Assembly (NCBI GenBank): GCA_902806015.1
Contig: CADCUZ010000129.1
Span: 1-25,555 of the forward strand
Length of the DNA: 25,555 bases
Source of the DNA: an uncultured Rubrobacteraceae bacterium
GTDB lineage: Bacteria > Actinomycetota > Rubrobacteria > Rubrobacterales > Rubrobacteraceae
Direction of reading: 5' to 3'
Shown: one piece after another, positions 8,066 through 15,353 of the stretch
Position numbering within the stretch: the first letter of the stretch is position 1
How the letters are laid out: every line of letters starts with the position of its first letter
Position numbers and translations under genes: made by a program
Notes under the pieces: generated by a model
Told to the model about the DNA's origin: nothing
The model's database searches: none
Seen by the model: only the letters and a program-made list of their open reading frames with translations

Positions 8066-9016
8066 TTAGGCCGGGGCGGCGACGAGCGCCCGGGCGGCCC
8101 ACTTCGCCTGCGCCGCCACCCCCTCCTCGAGGCCGACGCGCGGCTTGTAGCCGAGGACGCGCTCAGCACGCCCGGAGTCTGCCCAGGTGGAGCGGACGTC
8201 CCCCTCGGCCTCGGGGCCGTAGCGGACCTCGAAGGAGGCCCCGGTCACCTTCTTGACGGCCCGGATCATGTCGTCCACCGTCGCCCGCGTCCCGCCCCCG
8301 ACGTTGTACACGCCGACCGGCGCCTCCAGCGCCGCCACGGTGGCCTCGACGGCGTCTGAGACGAAGGTCATGTCCCGCCGCTGGCTGCCGTCGCCGAACA
8401 CGTCCACCGGGCGCCCGCGCAGGGCGGAAAAGAGAAAACGCGAGAGGGCCATCTCGGGCCGCTGGCGCGGCCCGTAGACGGTAAAGTATCTGAGCACGGT
8501 GCCAGGCACCCCCCGCTCCCGCCAGTACAGGCCCACCAGCTCCTCGGCGGCGAGCTTGGAGAGCGCGTAGGGCGAGGCCGGAGAGCGACGGTGCCCCTCG
8601 TCCACCGGGCGGCCGGGGTCCGCCCCGTAGACGGAGGATGAAGAGGCGTAGACGAGCTTCGGTCCCCCCGCCTTGCCTGCCGCCTCAAGCAGCCGTTCGG
8701 TAGCTACCACGTTGCGGGCCACGTACCGAGAGAAGTTCCGGCCCCAGCTCCGTCTCACCCCCGGCTCCGCGGCCAGGTGCGCGACGCGCCCTACGCCGTA
8801 CAAAAGATCGTCCAGGTCCAACTCCAGAAGATCCCCTTCCACCAGCCGAAACCCGTCGCTCTGGAGCGCCGTTTCGAGGTTGCGTTCTTTGGCGCGCCGG
8901 GAATAGTAGCCGGTAAAGGCGTCCACGCCAACAACCTCGCGCCCGTCGGCGAGCAGCCGGCCAACCAGGTGCGACCCGATAAAACCCGCCGCCCCGGTTA
9001 CCAGCACCCGGCTCAC
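8066..9016 (-). CDS. NAD-dependent epimerase/dehydratase (extended SDR, UDP-glucose/glucuronate 4-epimerase-like)
   Basis: The protein has 316 residues from the GTG at 9016. It begins at once with the Rossmann motif VTGAAGFIGSH (GxxGxxG at 8-14) and an acidic residue after strand 2 (VVGVDAF). The catalytic set is present: SSSSVYG at about 125-131 and YALSK with Y150 and K154. RYFTVYGPRQRPEMA is typical of sugar-nucleotide epimerases that bind UDP-sugars. The likely reaction is interconversion of UDP-hexoses or UDP-uronates to feed the membrane glycosyltransferase encoded next. The frame stays open upstream to 9091, but that extension has no family similarity. The promoter at 9078-9106 would give a leader of about 55 bases. 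Confidence 0.87.
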   Translation of the reverse strand: MSRVLVTGAAGFIGSHLVGRLLADGREVVGVDAFTGYYSRRAKERNLETALQSDGFRLVEGDLLELDLDDLLYGVGRVAHLAAEPGVRRSWGRNFSRYVARNVVATERLLEAAGKAGGPKLVYASSSSVYGADPGRPVDEGHRRSPASPYALSKLAAEELVGLYWRERGVPGTVLRYFTVYGPRQRPEMALSRFLFSALRGRPVDVFGDGSQRRDMTFVSDAVEATVAALEAPVGVYNVGGGTRATVDDMIRAVKKVTGASFEVRYGPEAEGDVRSTWADSGRAERVLGYKPRVGLEEGVAAQAKWAARALVAAPA

Positions 9017-9077
9017 GCGCCAGCCTTGATCCAGCTCACAATCCACCCGCCCATCACTTGACGCGCCACAGCGCCGT

Positions 9078-9106
9078 AGATTACCCTCCACCTGAGGTTA
9101 TTGCAA
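9078..9106 (-). promoter_or_regulatory. Sigma-70-type promoter for the epimerase/glycosyltransferase operon
   Basis: On the minus strand there is a TTGCAA -35 (9101-9106), a 17-base spacer and a TAATCT -10 (9078-9083). The layout is identical to 4414-4442 and is linked in the same way to an adjoining Fur-type box. Confidence 0.6.
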
Positions 9107-9118
9107 ACGATTGTCATT
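9106..9118 (+). promoter_or_regulatory. Fur-type operator upstream of fbpABC
   Basis: AACGATTGTCATT is an imperfect 6-1-6 repeat (4 of 6 pairs), and it aligns without gaps to the perfect box at 4442-4454. It lies about 55 bases upstream of the ferric-iron binding protein gene, as expected for iron-dependent repression. Confidence 0.65.
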
Positions 9119-9172
9119 ACGGACGACGTCTCCGCCGGGTCGCAGCGGGCCGGCGTTGGAGAGGACGGCATT

Positions 9173-10288
9173 TTGGTCTCACGGGCGAACTCTGCTCTCG
9201 CGCTGGCGCTGCTCGCGTTTACGATGCTCCTCGCCGCGGGCTGCGGCGAGCCGCCGCCGCAAGGGGGCGAAGGCGGCCAGAGAGGCGGCTCCGGGGAGGA
9301 GACGGGGGGCGAGACCACCGGGTCCGAGACGACCGCGCAGGAGGCGCTCAAGCCGGGCGAGAGGACTTTGGTGGTTTACTCCGGGCGCAGCGAGGAGCTC
9401 GTCGGCCCCATCTTCGAGCAGTTCGAGGGGCGGAGCGGCGTGGACGTGCAGGTCAGGTACGGGGACACGGCCGAGCTCGCTGCGACCATCCTCGAGGAGG
9501 GCGAGAACAGCCCGGCGGACCTCTTCTTCGCGCAGGACCCTGGCGCCCTCGGCGCGCTCGACGACGAGGGGCGCCTGACGAAGCTGCCGGACGGCGTCCT
9601 TAACAGGGTCCCGGCCAGGTTCAGGGCCGACGACGGGGACTGGGTCGGCACCTCCGGGCGGTCGCGGGTCGTGGCCTACAACACCGAGGAGCTCGCGGAT
9701 GGCGACCTGCCGGACTCCATCTTCGGCTTCACCGATCCCCGGTGGGAGGGCAAGGTCGGCTGGGCGCCTACAAACGGCTCTTTCCAGGCCTTCGTTACCG
9801 CGCTGCGAGTCCTCGAAGGGGAGGACCGGGCGCGGGGGTGGCTCGAAGGCGTGCAGGCTAACGCCCCCTTCGTCTACCCGGACAACCTCAGCGCCGTCGA
9901 GGGCGTGGCCTCGGGCGAGGTGCAGGTGGCCTTCGTCAACCACTACTACCTCTTCCAGGTAAAGGAGGAGCGGGGGGAGGAGTTGCCCGCCGCCAACTAC
10001 TACCTCAAGGGCGGGGACCCGGGCGCCCTCGTGCTCGCCGCCGGGGCCGGCGTCCTGGACACGGCCGAGAACCCCGAGGCGGGGCGGGAGTTTCTGAAGT
10101 TCGCGCTCTCTGAGGAGGCCCAGCAGTACTTCGCCGACGAGACCTACGAGTACCCTCTCGTGGAAGGCGTGGAGATCAACGACGAGCTTCCGCCGCTCTC
10201 CGAGACGCAAGGTCCCGAGGTCGACCTGAGCAACCTCGACGACCTCGGCGGCACGCTGGAGCTTTTGCGGGAGACGGGGGTGCTCTAG
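9173..10288 (+). CDS. fbpA: Fe(III) ABC transporter substrate-binding lipoprotein (FbpA-like)
   Basis: The protein has 371 residues. A signal peptide with lipobox LLAAGC is followed by a Gly/Glu/Thr-rich linker, then a type II periplasmic-binding fold: RTLVVYSGRSEELVGPIFEQFE, ADLFFAQDPGALGAL, and VAFVNHYYLFQ. The tandem tyrosines of NHYYL are the iron-coordinating pair of the FbpA/FutA family. The protein should capture ferric iron outside the membrane and deliver it to the permease encoded one base downstream. I chose the TTG at 9173 because GGAGAGGA precedes it by 7 bases and the signal peptide follows directly. The longer frame from 9101 begins inside the Fur-type box and is unlikely. Regulation is probably by Fur. 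Confidence 0.9.
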   Translation: MVSRANSALALALLAFTMLLAAGCGEPPPQGGEGGQRGGSGEETGGETTGSETTAQEALKPGERTLVVYSGRSEELVGPIFEQFEGRSGVDVQVRYGDTAELAATILEEGENSPADLFFAQDPGALGALDDEGRLTKLPDGVLNRVPARFRADDGDWVGTSGRSRVVAYNTEELADGDLPDSIFGFTDPRWEGKVGWAPTNGSFQAFVTALRVLEGEDRARGWLEGVQANAPFVYPDNLSAVEGVASGEVQVAFVNHYYLFQVKEERGEELPAANYYLKGGDPGALVLAAGAGVLDTAENPEAGREFLKFALSEEAQQYFADETYEYPLVEGVEINDELPPLSETQGPEVDLSNLDDLGGTLELLRETGVL

Positions 10289-10289
10289 G

Positions 10290-11897
10290 GTGACGGCGCC
10301 GGCGGCGGTCGGTAGGCAGCGCGGGGTAAAGCCGCGCCGGCGCCGTCCGCCGGTCGTGCTCGGGGTGCTCGCGGGGCTCGTCGTGGCGGCGATGGCCCTG
10401 CCTCTGATCTACCTCGCCGTCCGCTCCTTAGAGGACGGGTGGGAGGGGGTCGCTGAGGTTGTGCTCGACGGCGACACTTTGGCCGTTCTCGGCCGAAGCG
10501 CGCTGCTCGCCGCCGTAGTCACGGCCGCCTCGGTGGCCGTCTCCGTGCCGCTCGCCTGGCTCACGACCCGCACCGACCTGCCCTGGCGGAGGACGTGGGC
10601 CGTGCTCGCGGCGCTGCCGCTGGTCATACCCTCCTACGTCGGGGGCTTCGTGCTGGTGAGCGTGCTAGGTCCGCGCGGGATGCTGCAGGGGTGGCTGGAG
10701 CCGCTTGGCGTGGAGCGGCTGCCGGAGATCTACGGTTTCCCCGGCGCTGCCCTCGCCCTCACGCTCTTCTCCTACCCCTACGTCTTTCTGACGGTCAGGG
10801 GCGCGCTTCGGGGTCTGGACCCGGCGATGGAGGAGGCAGCGAGGAGCCTAGGCAGCGGTGCCTGGGAGAGCTTTTTGCGCGTAACGCTGCCGCAGCTTAG
10901 GCCCGGCATCGTCGCCGGGGCGCTGCTGGTGGCGCTCTACGCCCTGAGCGACTTTGGCGTGGTCTCCTTGTTGCAGTACGAGAGCTTCTCCAACGAGATC
11001 TATATCCAGTACCGCTCCGCCTTCGACAGGACGCCGGCGGCGATCCTGGCGCTGATGCTGGTCGCGCTCACGGTAGCAGTTCTCCTGGTCGAGGGCCGCA
11101 CCCGCGGCCGGGCCCGCTACCACGGAAACACGGCCTCCAGGCCGGCCAGTAGGATCCCGCTCGGCCGCTGGCGGTGGCCCGCGCTGGCCTTCTGCGGGGC
11201 GGTCGTCCTGCTCGCCCTCGCGGCCCCCGTCGGCGTCCTGGGCTTCTGGCTTGCCCGGGGCCTCGCCGAGGGCGAGCCGCTGCGACCGCTCTGGAACGCG
11301 GCCTGGAGCTCGGTATACGCCTCCGGACTCGCCGCGGCGGTCACGGCGCTCGCGGCCCTCCCGGTGGCCATCCTGTCCGTCAGGTTCCGGGGCGGGACCT
11401 CGAGCTTCGTCGAGAAGACTGCGTACCTGGGGTACGCGCTCCCCGGCATCGTGCTCGCCCTCTCGCTCGTCTTTTTCGGGGCCAATTACGTGCCGTGGGC
11501 CTACCAGACGCTGAGCCTGCTAGTCTTCGCCTACGCGGTCCACTTCCTGCCCCAGGCCGTCGGGGCCAGCCGCTCGGCGCTCCTGCAGGTGCGGCCAAGC
11601 GTGGAGGAGGCCGCCCGCGGCCTCGGGCGCGGTCCGGTGCGCGTCGCGGCCACCATCACGGCGCCGCTCGCCGGCTCCGGCGTCGTCGCGGGCGCGGCCC
11701 TGGTATTCTTGACGACGATGAAGGAGTTGCCCGCAACCCTCTTGCTCGGCCCGACGGGGTTCGAGACCCTGGCGACCAGGATCTGGGGCGCCACGGGCGA
11801 CGCGTTTTTCGCGAGGGCGTCGGCGCCGGCCCTGCTCCTGATCGGGATCTCGGCGGTCCCGCTCTACCTGCTCGTCATCAGGGAGCGTGCGAAGTGA
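10290..11897 (+). CDS. fbpB: Fe(III) ABC transporter permease, fused two-domain (FbpB-like)
   Basis: The protein has 535 residues and about twelve membrane helices, built as two homologous permease halves. Each half ends in an EAA loop that docks the ATPase: EEAARSLGSGAWESFLRVTLP in the first and EEAARGLGRGPVRVAATITAP in the second. This duplicated form is usual for the iron(III)/FbpB branch. The GTG start at 10290 follows the fbpA TAG after one base. The gene ends in a GTGA overlap with fbpC, so the three genes are co-translated. Arg/Lys-rich residues 8-21 precede the first helix. Confidence 0.92.
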   Translation: MTAPAAVGRQRGVKPRRRRPPVVLGVLAGLVVAAMALPLIYLAVRSLEDGWEGVAEVVLDGDTLAVLGRSALLAAVVTAASVAVSVPLAWLTTRTDLPWRRTWAVLAALPLVIPSYVGGFVLVSVLGPRGMLQGWLEPLGVERLPEIYGFPGAALALTLFSYPYVFLTVRGALRGLDPAMEEAARSLGSGAWESFLRVTLPQLRPGIVAGALLVALYALSDFGVVSLLQYESFSNEIYIQYRSAFDRTPAAILALMLVALTVAVLLVEGRTRGRARYHGNTASRPASRIPLGRWRWPALAFCGAVVLLALAAPVGVLGFWLARGLAEGEPLRPLWNAAWSSVYASGLAAAVTALAALPVAILSVRFRGGTSSFVEKTAYLGYALPGIVLALSLVFFGANYVPWAYQTLSLLVFAYAVHFLPQAVGASRSALLQVRPSVEEAARGLGRGPVRVAATITAPLAGSGVVAGAALVFLTTMKELPATLLLGPTGFETLATRIWGATGDAFFARASAPALLLIGISAVPLYLLVIRERAK

Positions 11898-12937
11898 GCG
11901 TCGCCGTCCGCCTCTCGGGCGTGAGCCGCTCCTATGGACCCGTCGCCGCGGTGCGCGGCGTGGACCTCGAGGTGAAGAGGGGCGAGGTGCTGGCGCTCCT
12001 CGGCCCCTCCGGCTGCGGCAAGACGACGACCCTGCGCCTGATCGCCGGCTTCGAGGTCCCGGATACCGGCACGGTCGAGGTCGGTGGCCGGCCGGTCGCG
12101 GGCCCGAACCTCCGCATTCCGCCGGAGAAGCGGCGGGTCGGTATGGTCTTCCAGGACTACGCCCTCTTCCCCCACCTCACGATCGCCCAGAACGTCGCCT
12201 ACGGTCTCGCCGGCGGCAAGAGGCGCAACGGCCGTGTCGAAGAGGTGCTCTCCCTCGCCCACCTCGACGGCCTCGGCGGCAGGATGCCCCACGAGCTTTC
12301 CGGCGGTCAGCAGCAGCGGGTTGCGCTCGCCCGGGCGCTCGCGCCGGGTCCCGAGGTCGTCCTGCTCGACGAGCCCTTCTCGAACCTCGACGCCGCGCTC
12401 AGGACGCGCGTGAGGGCGGAGATGCGCGACATCCTCACCGACGCTGGCGCCACGGCGATCTTCGTCACCCACGACCAGGAGGAGGCCCTGAGCCTCGCCG
12501 ACGAGGTCGCCGTGATGCTCGACGGCGCCGTCGCCCAGAAGGCCGCGCCAGAGGTCCTCTACCACGAGCCCGCCAGCCGCGAGGTCGCCGAGTTCGTCGG
12601 CGAGGCGAACTTTATCCCCGGCACCCACGAGAACGGCCGCCTGAGCTGCGCGCTCGGGGAGGTCCCGGCCTGCGGCGAGTGCACCGGCAGCGTCGAGGCC
12701 ATGCTCCGCCCGGAGGCCCTCCGACTCAGGCCGCTCCCCAACGGCGAGCTCTCCGGTCAGGAGGCCGAAGCGACAGTGCTCGCGCGCGAGTTCTACGGCC
12801 ACGATCAGCTCATAAAGCTGCGCCTCGACTCAGGCCCAGTCCTCTGCTCGCGCCTGGGCGGCGGCCCCGGTTTCAGGCCCGGCGAGCGCGTCGCGGTGGC
12901 CGTCGCGGGCCGGGCGGTCGTCTTCCCGAAGGGTTGA
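11894..12937 (+). CDS. fbpC: Fe(III) ABC transporter ATP-binding protein (FbpC-like)
   Basis: This is a 347-residue ABC ATPase. It has Walker A GPSGCGKTT (37-45), Q-loop FQDYALFPHLT (Q87), signature LSGGQQQR (135-142), Walker B VVLLDE (155-160) and switch H193. A C-terminal regulatory TOBE-like region (about 240-347) carries a Cys pair in VPACGECTG, which is worth noting in an iron transporter. The GTG start overlaps the fbpB stop by four bases (GTGA). The protein powers ferric iron import with FbpA and FbpB. A longer open frame running upstream through fbpB is a shadow. Confidence 0.92.
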   Translation: MSVAVRLSGVSRSYGPVAAVRGVDLEVKRGEVLALLGPSGCGKTTTLRLIAGFEVPDTGTVEVGGRPVAGPNLRIPPEKRRVGMVFQDYALFPHLTIAQNVAYGLAGGKRRNGRVEEVLSLAHLDGLGGRMPHELSGGQQQRVALARALAPGPEVVLLDEPFSNLDAALRTRVRAEMRDILTDAGATAIFVTHDQEEALSLADEVAVMLDGAVAQKAAPEVLYHEPASREVAEFVGEANFIPGTHENGRLSCALGEVPACGECTGSVEAMLRPEALRLRPLPNGELSGQEAEATVLAREFYGHDQLIKLRLDSGPVLCSRLGGGPGFRPGERVAVAVAGRAVVFPKG

Positions 12938-12952
12938 TCCCCGGCCGTCGCG

Positions 12953-12980
12953 CTCCGGGCGCGGCTCCGCGCCGCCGGAG
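12953..12980 (+). terminator. GC-rich hairpin after fbpC (possible terminator)
   Basis: A stem of 12 base pairs with a two-base bulge starts 16 bases past the fbpC stop: an outer CTCCG/CGGAG pairing and an inner GGCGCGG/CCGCGCC around a tiny loop. No T run follows, so termination here is uncertain, though hairpins without a U tract are common in high-GC actinobacteria. Confidence 0.4.
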
Positions 12981-13073
12981 AAAGCCAGGGCCCCGGCAAG
13001 CCCGAGACGGCCTTGGCCGGCCTGAGGGGGGTTATTTCGCTAGAATGGCGCCAACTCTTTGGGGAGGTTTCCT

Positions 13074-13832
13074 GTGAACGTTTTCGGGTTGGACGTAGGC
13101 GGGTCGGGCATAAAGGGGGCGCCCGTGGACACGGAGACGGGGGCGCTCGTCGCCGAGAGGATGAGGATCAGGACGCCCAAGCCCGCGACGCCGGAGGCCA
13201 TAGTCCAAACGGCCGGCCGGGTAGTCCGGGAATCGGCCTGGGAAGGGCCGGTGGGGTGCGGTTTCCCGGCCGTGGTCAAGGAAGGCGTCGTCCACACGGC
13301 GGCCAACATAGACGAGGCGGCCATCGGTTTCGACCTGGGTGGGGCACTGCAAGAGGAATTGGGCAGGCCCGTCGGGGTGGTCAACGACGCCGACGCGGCG
13401 GGCCTCGCCGAGGTCCGGTGGGGCGAGGGACGGGACCGGGGGGGCGTGGTGCTGATGCTGACGCTTGGGACCGGCATCGGGACCTCGCTGTTCGTGGGGG
13501 GCAGGCTCGTCCCGAACACCGAGCTCGGTCACATCGAGATCGGGGGCCAAGACGCCGAGCACCGCGCCTCGGACAGCGCCCGCAAGCGCGAGGATCTGAC
13601 CTGGAAGCAGTACGCCGGGCGCCTCGACGAGTACCTGCGCAAGATAGAGGACCTCCTCTGGCCCGACGTGATAGTGGTAGGCGGCGGCATCAGCAAAAAG
13701 GCCGAGAAGTTCCTTCCCCACCTCACGGCTCGCACAGAGATCGTCACCGCCAAGATGCTCAACGAAGCCGGCATCATCGGCGCCGCCCTGGCCGGCATCC
13801 CCGGGCGGGCGACGGAGAAAGTCGCCGAGTAA
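13074..13832 (+). CDS. ppgK: Polyphosphate glucokinase (polyphosphate--glucose phosphotransferase)
   Basis: This is a 252-residue ROK-family kinase. The phosphate-binding loop [16 protein letters not shown] (4-19) has the SGIKGA form that marks the polyphosphate-using actinobacterial branch. The catalytic base is D105 in VVNDADAAG, and [27 protein letters not shown] is a family signature. The enzyme makes glucose 6-phosphate from glucose with inorganic polyphosphate (and usually ATP) as donor, in the cytoplasm. The GTG at 13074 has a strong GGGGAGG six bases upstream. A TAGAAT at 13041-13046 could be a -10, but no -35 is properly spaced. The gene stands alone and converges on folE with only 33 bases between. 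Confidence 0.92.
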   Translation: MNVFGLDVGGSGIKGAPVDTETGALVAERMRIRTPKPATPEAIVQTAGRVVRESAWEGPVGCGFPAVVKEGVVHTAANIDEAAIGFDLGGALQEELGRPVGVVNDADAAGLAEVRWGEGRDRGGVVLMLTLGTGIGTSLFVGGRLVPNTELGHIEIGGQDAEHRASDSARKREDLTWKQYAGRLDEYLRKIEDLLWPDVIVVGGGISKKAEKFLPHLTARTEIVTAKMLNEAGIIGAALAGIPGRATEKVAE

Positions 13833-13865
13833 AAAGAAGTACCGTGCCTTGGGGTTCGGTTCCTC

Positions 13866-14444
13866 TCAGCGGGTCGGGAGCAGGGTCATCACCTCGGCAC
13901 GGCGGGCCGGGTCGTCGGCGAAGACGCCGCGCGCGGCGGAGGTAACGGCGGTCGTGCCGGGCCGCCACGCGCCCGTCGCCGCCATGCAGGTGTGTTCGGC
14001 CTCAACCACGACGAGCGAGCCGCGCGAGCCCAGGGGCTCGTGAAGCGCGTCGGCGATCAGGGCGGTGAGTCGCTCTTGGAGTTGGGGCCTCGCCGCATAA
14101 CACTCGACGACGCGCACAAGTTCTGAGAAACCGAGCACCCTGTCCTGCGGTAGATAACAGACGTGCGCCCGGCCGAGCATGGGCAGGAGGTGGTGCTCGC
14201 ACTGGCTAACGAACGGGATGCCGCGCATGAGCACGAGGTCCCGGGCCGACTCGTCGAACGAGACCTCGAGGTGTCTGAGCGGGTCCTCGCGCAGCCCGGA
14301 GAAGAGGGCGGCGTAAGCGTCGGCCACCCGCCGCGGCGTCTCCTCCAGGCCCTCCCTTTCCGGGTCTTCGCCGAGGGCGTGCAGTATTTCCCGCACCGCC
14401 CGCTCGATGCGCGGCCCGTCGAAATCACTTTCCCTCCCTCCCAT
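13866..14444 (-). CDS. folE: GTP cyclohydrolase I
   Basis: The protein has 192 residues. The family core is complete: EGLEETPRRVADAY, QCEHHLLPMLGRAHVCYLP, RVVECYAARPQLQERLT, VVVEAEHTCM and TSAARGVFADDP. The zinc ligands are C82, H85 and C153. The enzyme converts GTP to dihydroneopterin triphosphate, the first step to tetrahydrofolate and related pterins. The ATG at 14444 lies four bases after the stop of the upstream HAD-like gene, so the two probably share a transcript. The usual His in the CMxxRG region is shifted: the sequence reads CMAATGAWRPG, slightly divergent from CMxxRGxxKPG, but the zinc site is intact. Confidence 0.93.
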   Translation of the reverse strand: MGGRESDFDGPRIERAVREILHALGEDPEREGLEETPRRVADAYAALFSGLREDPLRHLEVSFDESARDLVLMRGIPFVSQCEHHLLPMLGRAHVCYLPQDRVLGFSELVRVVECYAARPQLQERLTALIADALHEPLGSRGSLVVVEAEHTCMAATGAWRPGTTAVTSAARGVFADDPARRAEVMTLLPTR

Positions 14445-14448
14445 CCCG

Positions 14449-15126
14449 TCAGCCCCGCACGATCCCGGGCAGCTCGCTGAGGTTCGGGATGACGAAGGCC
14501 GCCTCCGGCGCTTTTGCGCCGGTCCGGTCCACGCACTCCGCGCCCACCCCAACCTCCGAGGCGCCCCGGACGCGCGAGACGGGGTCGTTGCCAACCACGA
14601 CCGCGCGGTCGGCCGGGACGCCGGTCAGGCGCATCGCCTCGTCGCAGATCTTGCGGCGCGGCTTCTCCAAGCCGAGCACCGCGGAAGCGACGAGACCGTC
14701 GAAGAAGCGCGTCCAGCGCAGGCCGTCGAGCACCTTCGCGAGCCCTATGTCTCGGTTGCAGACCACGGAGGCAGGGACGCCGAGCCCGTTCAACCCCTCC
14801 GGCACCGGTCCGGCGTCGGGGTGGGGGGAGGTCCTGCGCTCCGCCACGCCCGTGAGACTCCCCGTCGGGACCTCGATGCCAAGCTCCGCGGTGGTCCGCT
14901 CGGCGTCGCGGCGCCTGAACCGGGCGGGGGGCTTCTCCGTCCGATGCTCGATGTTCTCCCGGATGTGCCGCCGCAAGCTCCCCCAGGCCGGCCCGCTCGC
15001 CCACTCGGCGGTGAGCCCCCCGTTGTCCGCGTAGGGCGAGAGGCCCCCGACATGGCCCTCGACGTCCGGGTTTACCCAGGGCAGGGTGCCCCCGTCCACG
15101 TCCAGGAAAACGGCGTCGTGACGCAC
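14449..15126 (-). CDS. HAD-superfamily hydrolase-like protein with altered catalytic motifs
   Basis: The frame gives 225 residues from the GTG at 15126. The HAD layout is recognisable: motif I in HDAVFLDVDGGTL, motif III lysine in VLGLEKPRRKICDEA and motif IV in VVVGNDPVSRVRGASEVG. Two catalytic positions look wrong. Motif I should be DxDGT, but an extra glycine pushes the Thr out by one. Motif II should have Ser/Thr in the SVVSN-type strand, but the sequence is SVVCNRD. The gene may encode an inactive or altered phosphatase, or be in early decay like its neighbours. The start is uncertain: the frame continues upstream to 15267, with an ATG at 15228, but homology-like sequence begins at 15126. 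It precedes folE by four bases. Confidence 0.6.
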   Translation of the reverse strand: MRHDAVFLDVDGGTLPWVNPDVEGHVGGLSPYADNGGLTAEWASGPAWGSLRRHIRENIEHRTEKPPARFRRRDAERTTAELGIEVPTGSLTGVAERRTSPHPDAGPVPEGLNGLGVPASVVCNRDIGLAKVLDGLRWTRFFDGLVASAVLGLEKPRRKICDEAMRLTGVPADRAVVVGNDPVSRVRGASEVGVGAECVDRTGAKAPEAAFVIPNLSELPGIVRG

Positions 15127-15302
15127 CCTACCGGGCCATCCCGAGCACGGGGCGGCAAGACGCCGGGCCCGCGACACGCAGCCCCGCCCGAGCCCTGCGA
15201 ACCCGCCTCGGGGGCCGGTCGTGCTCATGATCCTGCGTTCGCCATCGGAGAAACCTGGCACCCTCACATCCCTCTTGCAGCTCGCGCGTTATTGGTACCG
15301 GC

Positions 15303-15308
15303 AGTATA
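15303..15308 (-). promoter_or_regulatory. Possible -10 element before the HAD/folE pair
   Basis: The minus strand reads TATACT within the 227-base gap between the MATE pseudogene and the HAD-like gene. No good -35 lies 16-18 bases upstream, where the sequence is GC-rich. Otherwise nothing structured is evident in this gap. Confidence 0.25.
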
Positions 15309-15353
15309 AACCCCGCCCCGGCGGACGGGGGTGAAGCCTCGCCCGGCGGCTCC

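Noticed and set aside
4442..9118. IdeR/DtxR boxes as the identity of the iron boxes
   Set aside because: The repeats are AATGAT-T-ATCATT-like, matching the Fur type; they lack the TTAGGTTAG half sites of IdeR/DtxR.
9101..9172. TTG at 9101 as the start of fbpA
   Set aside because: It lies in the promoter/Fur-box overlap and would place 24 non-signal residues before the signal peptide; the TTG at 9173 has a good ribosome-binding site.
9179..10210. Minus-strand open frame (343 codons) opposite fbpA
   Set aside because: Antisense shadow: fbpA has a lipobox and the iron-binding Tyr pair; the antisense product has no recognisable features.
11864..12802. Minus-strand open frame (312 codons) opposite fbpC
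   Set aside because: The plus strand has all ABC ATPase motifs; the antisense frame is composition-driven.
11887..13945. Two plus-strand Arg/Pro-rich frames overlapping fbpC and ppgK (11887-13077 and 13013-13945)
   Set aside because: Both are out-of-frame shadows of known genes, with extreme Arg/Gly/Pro content.
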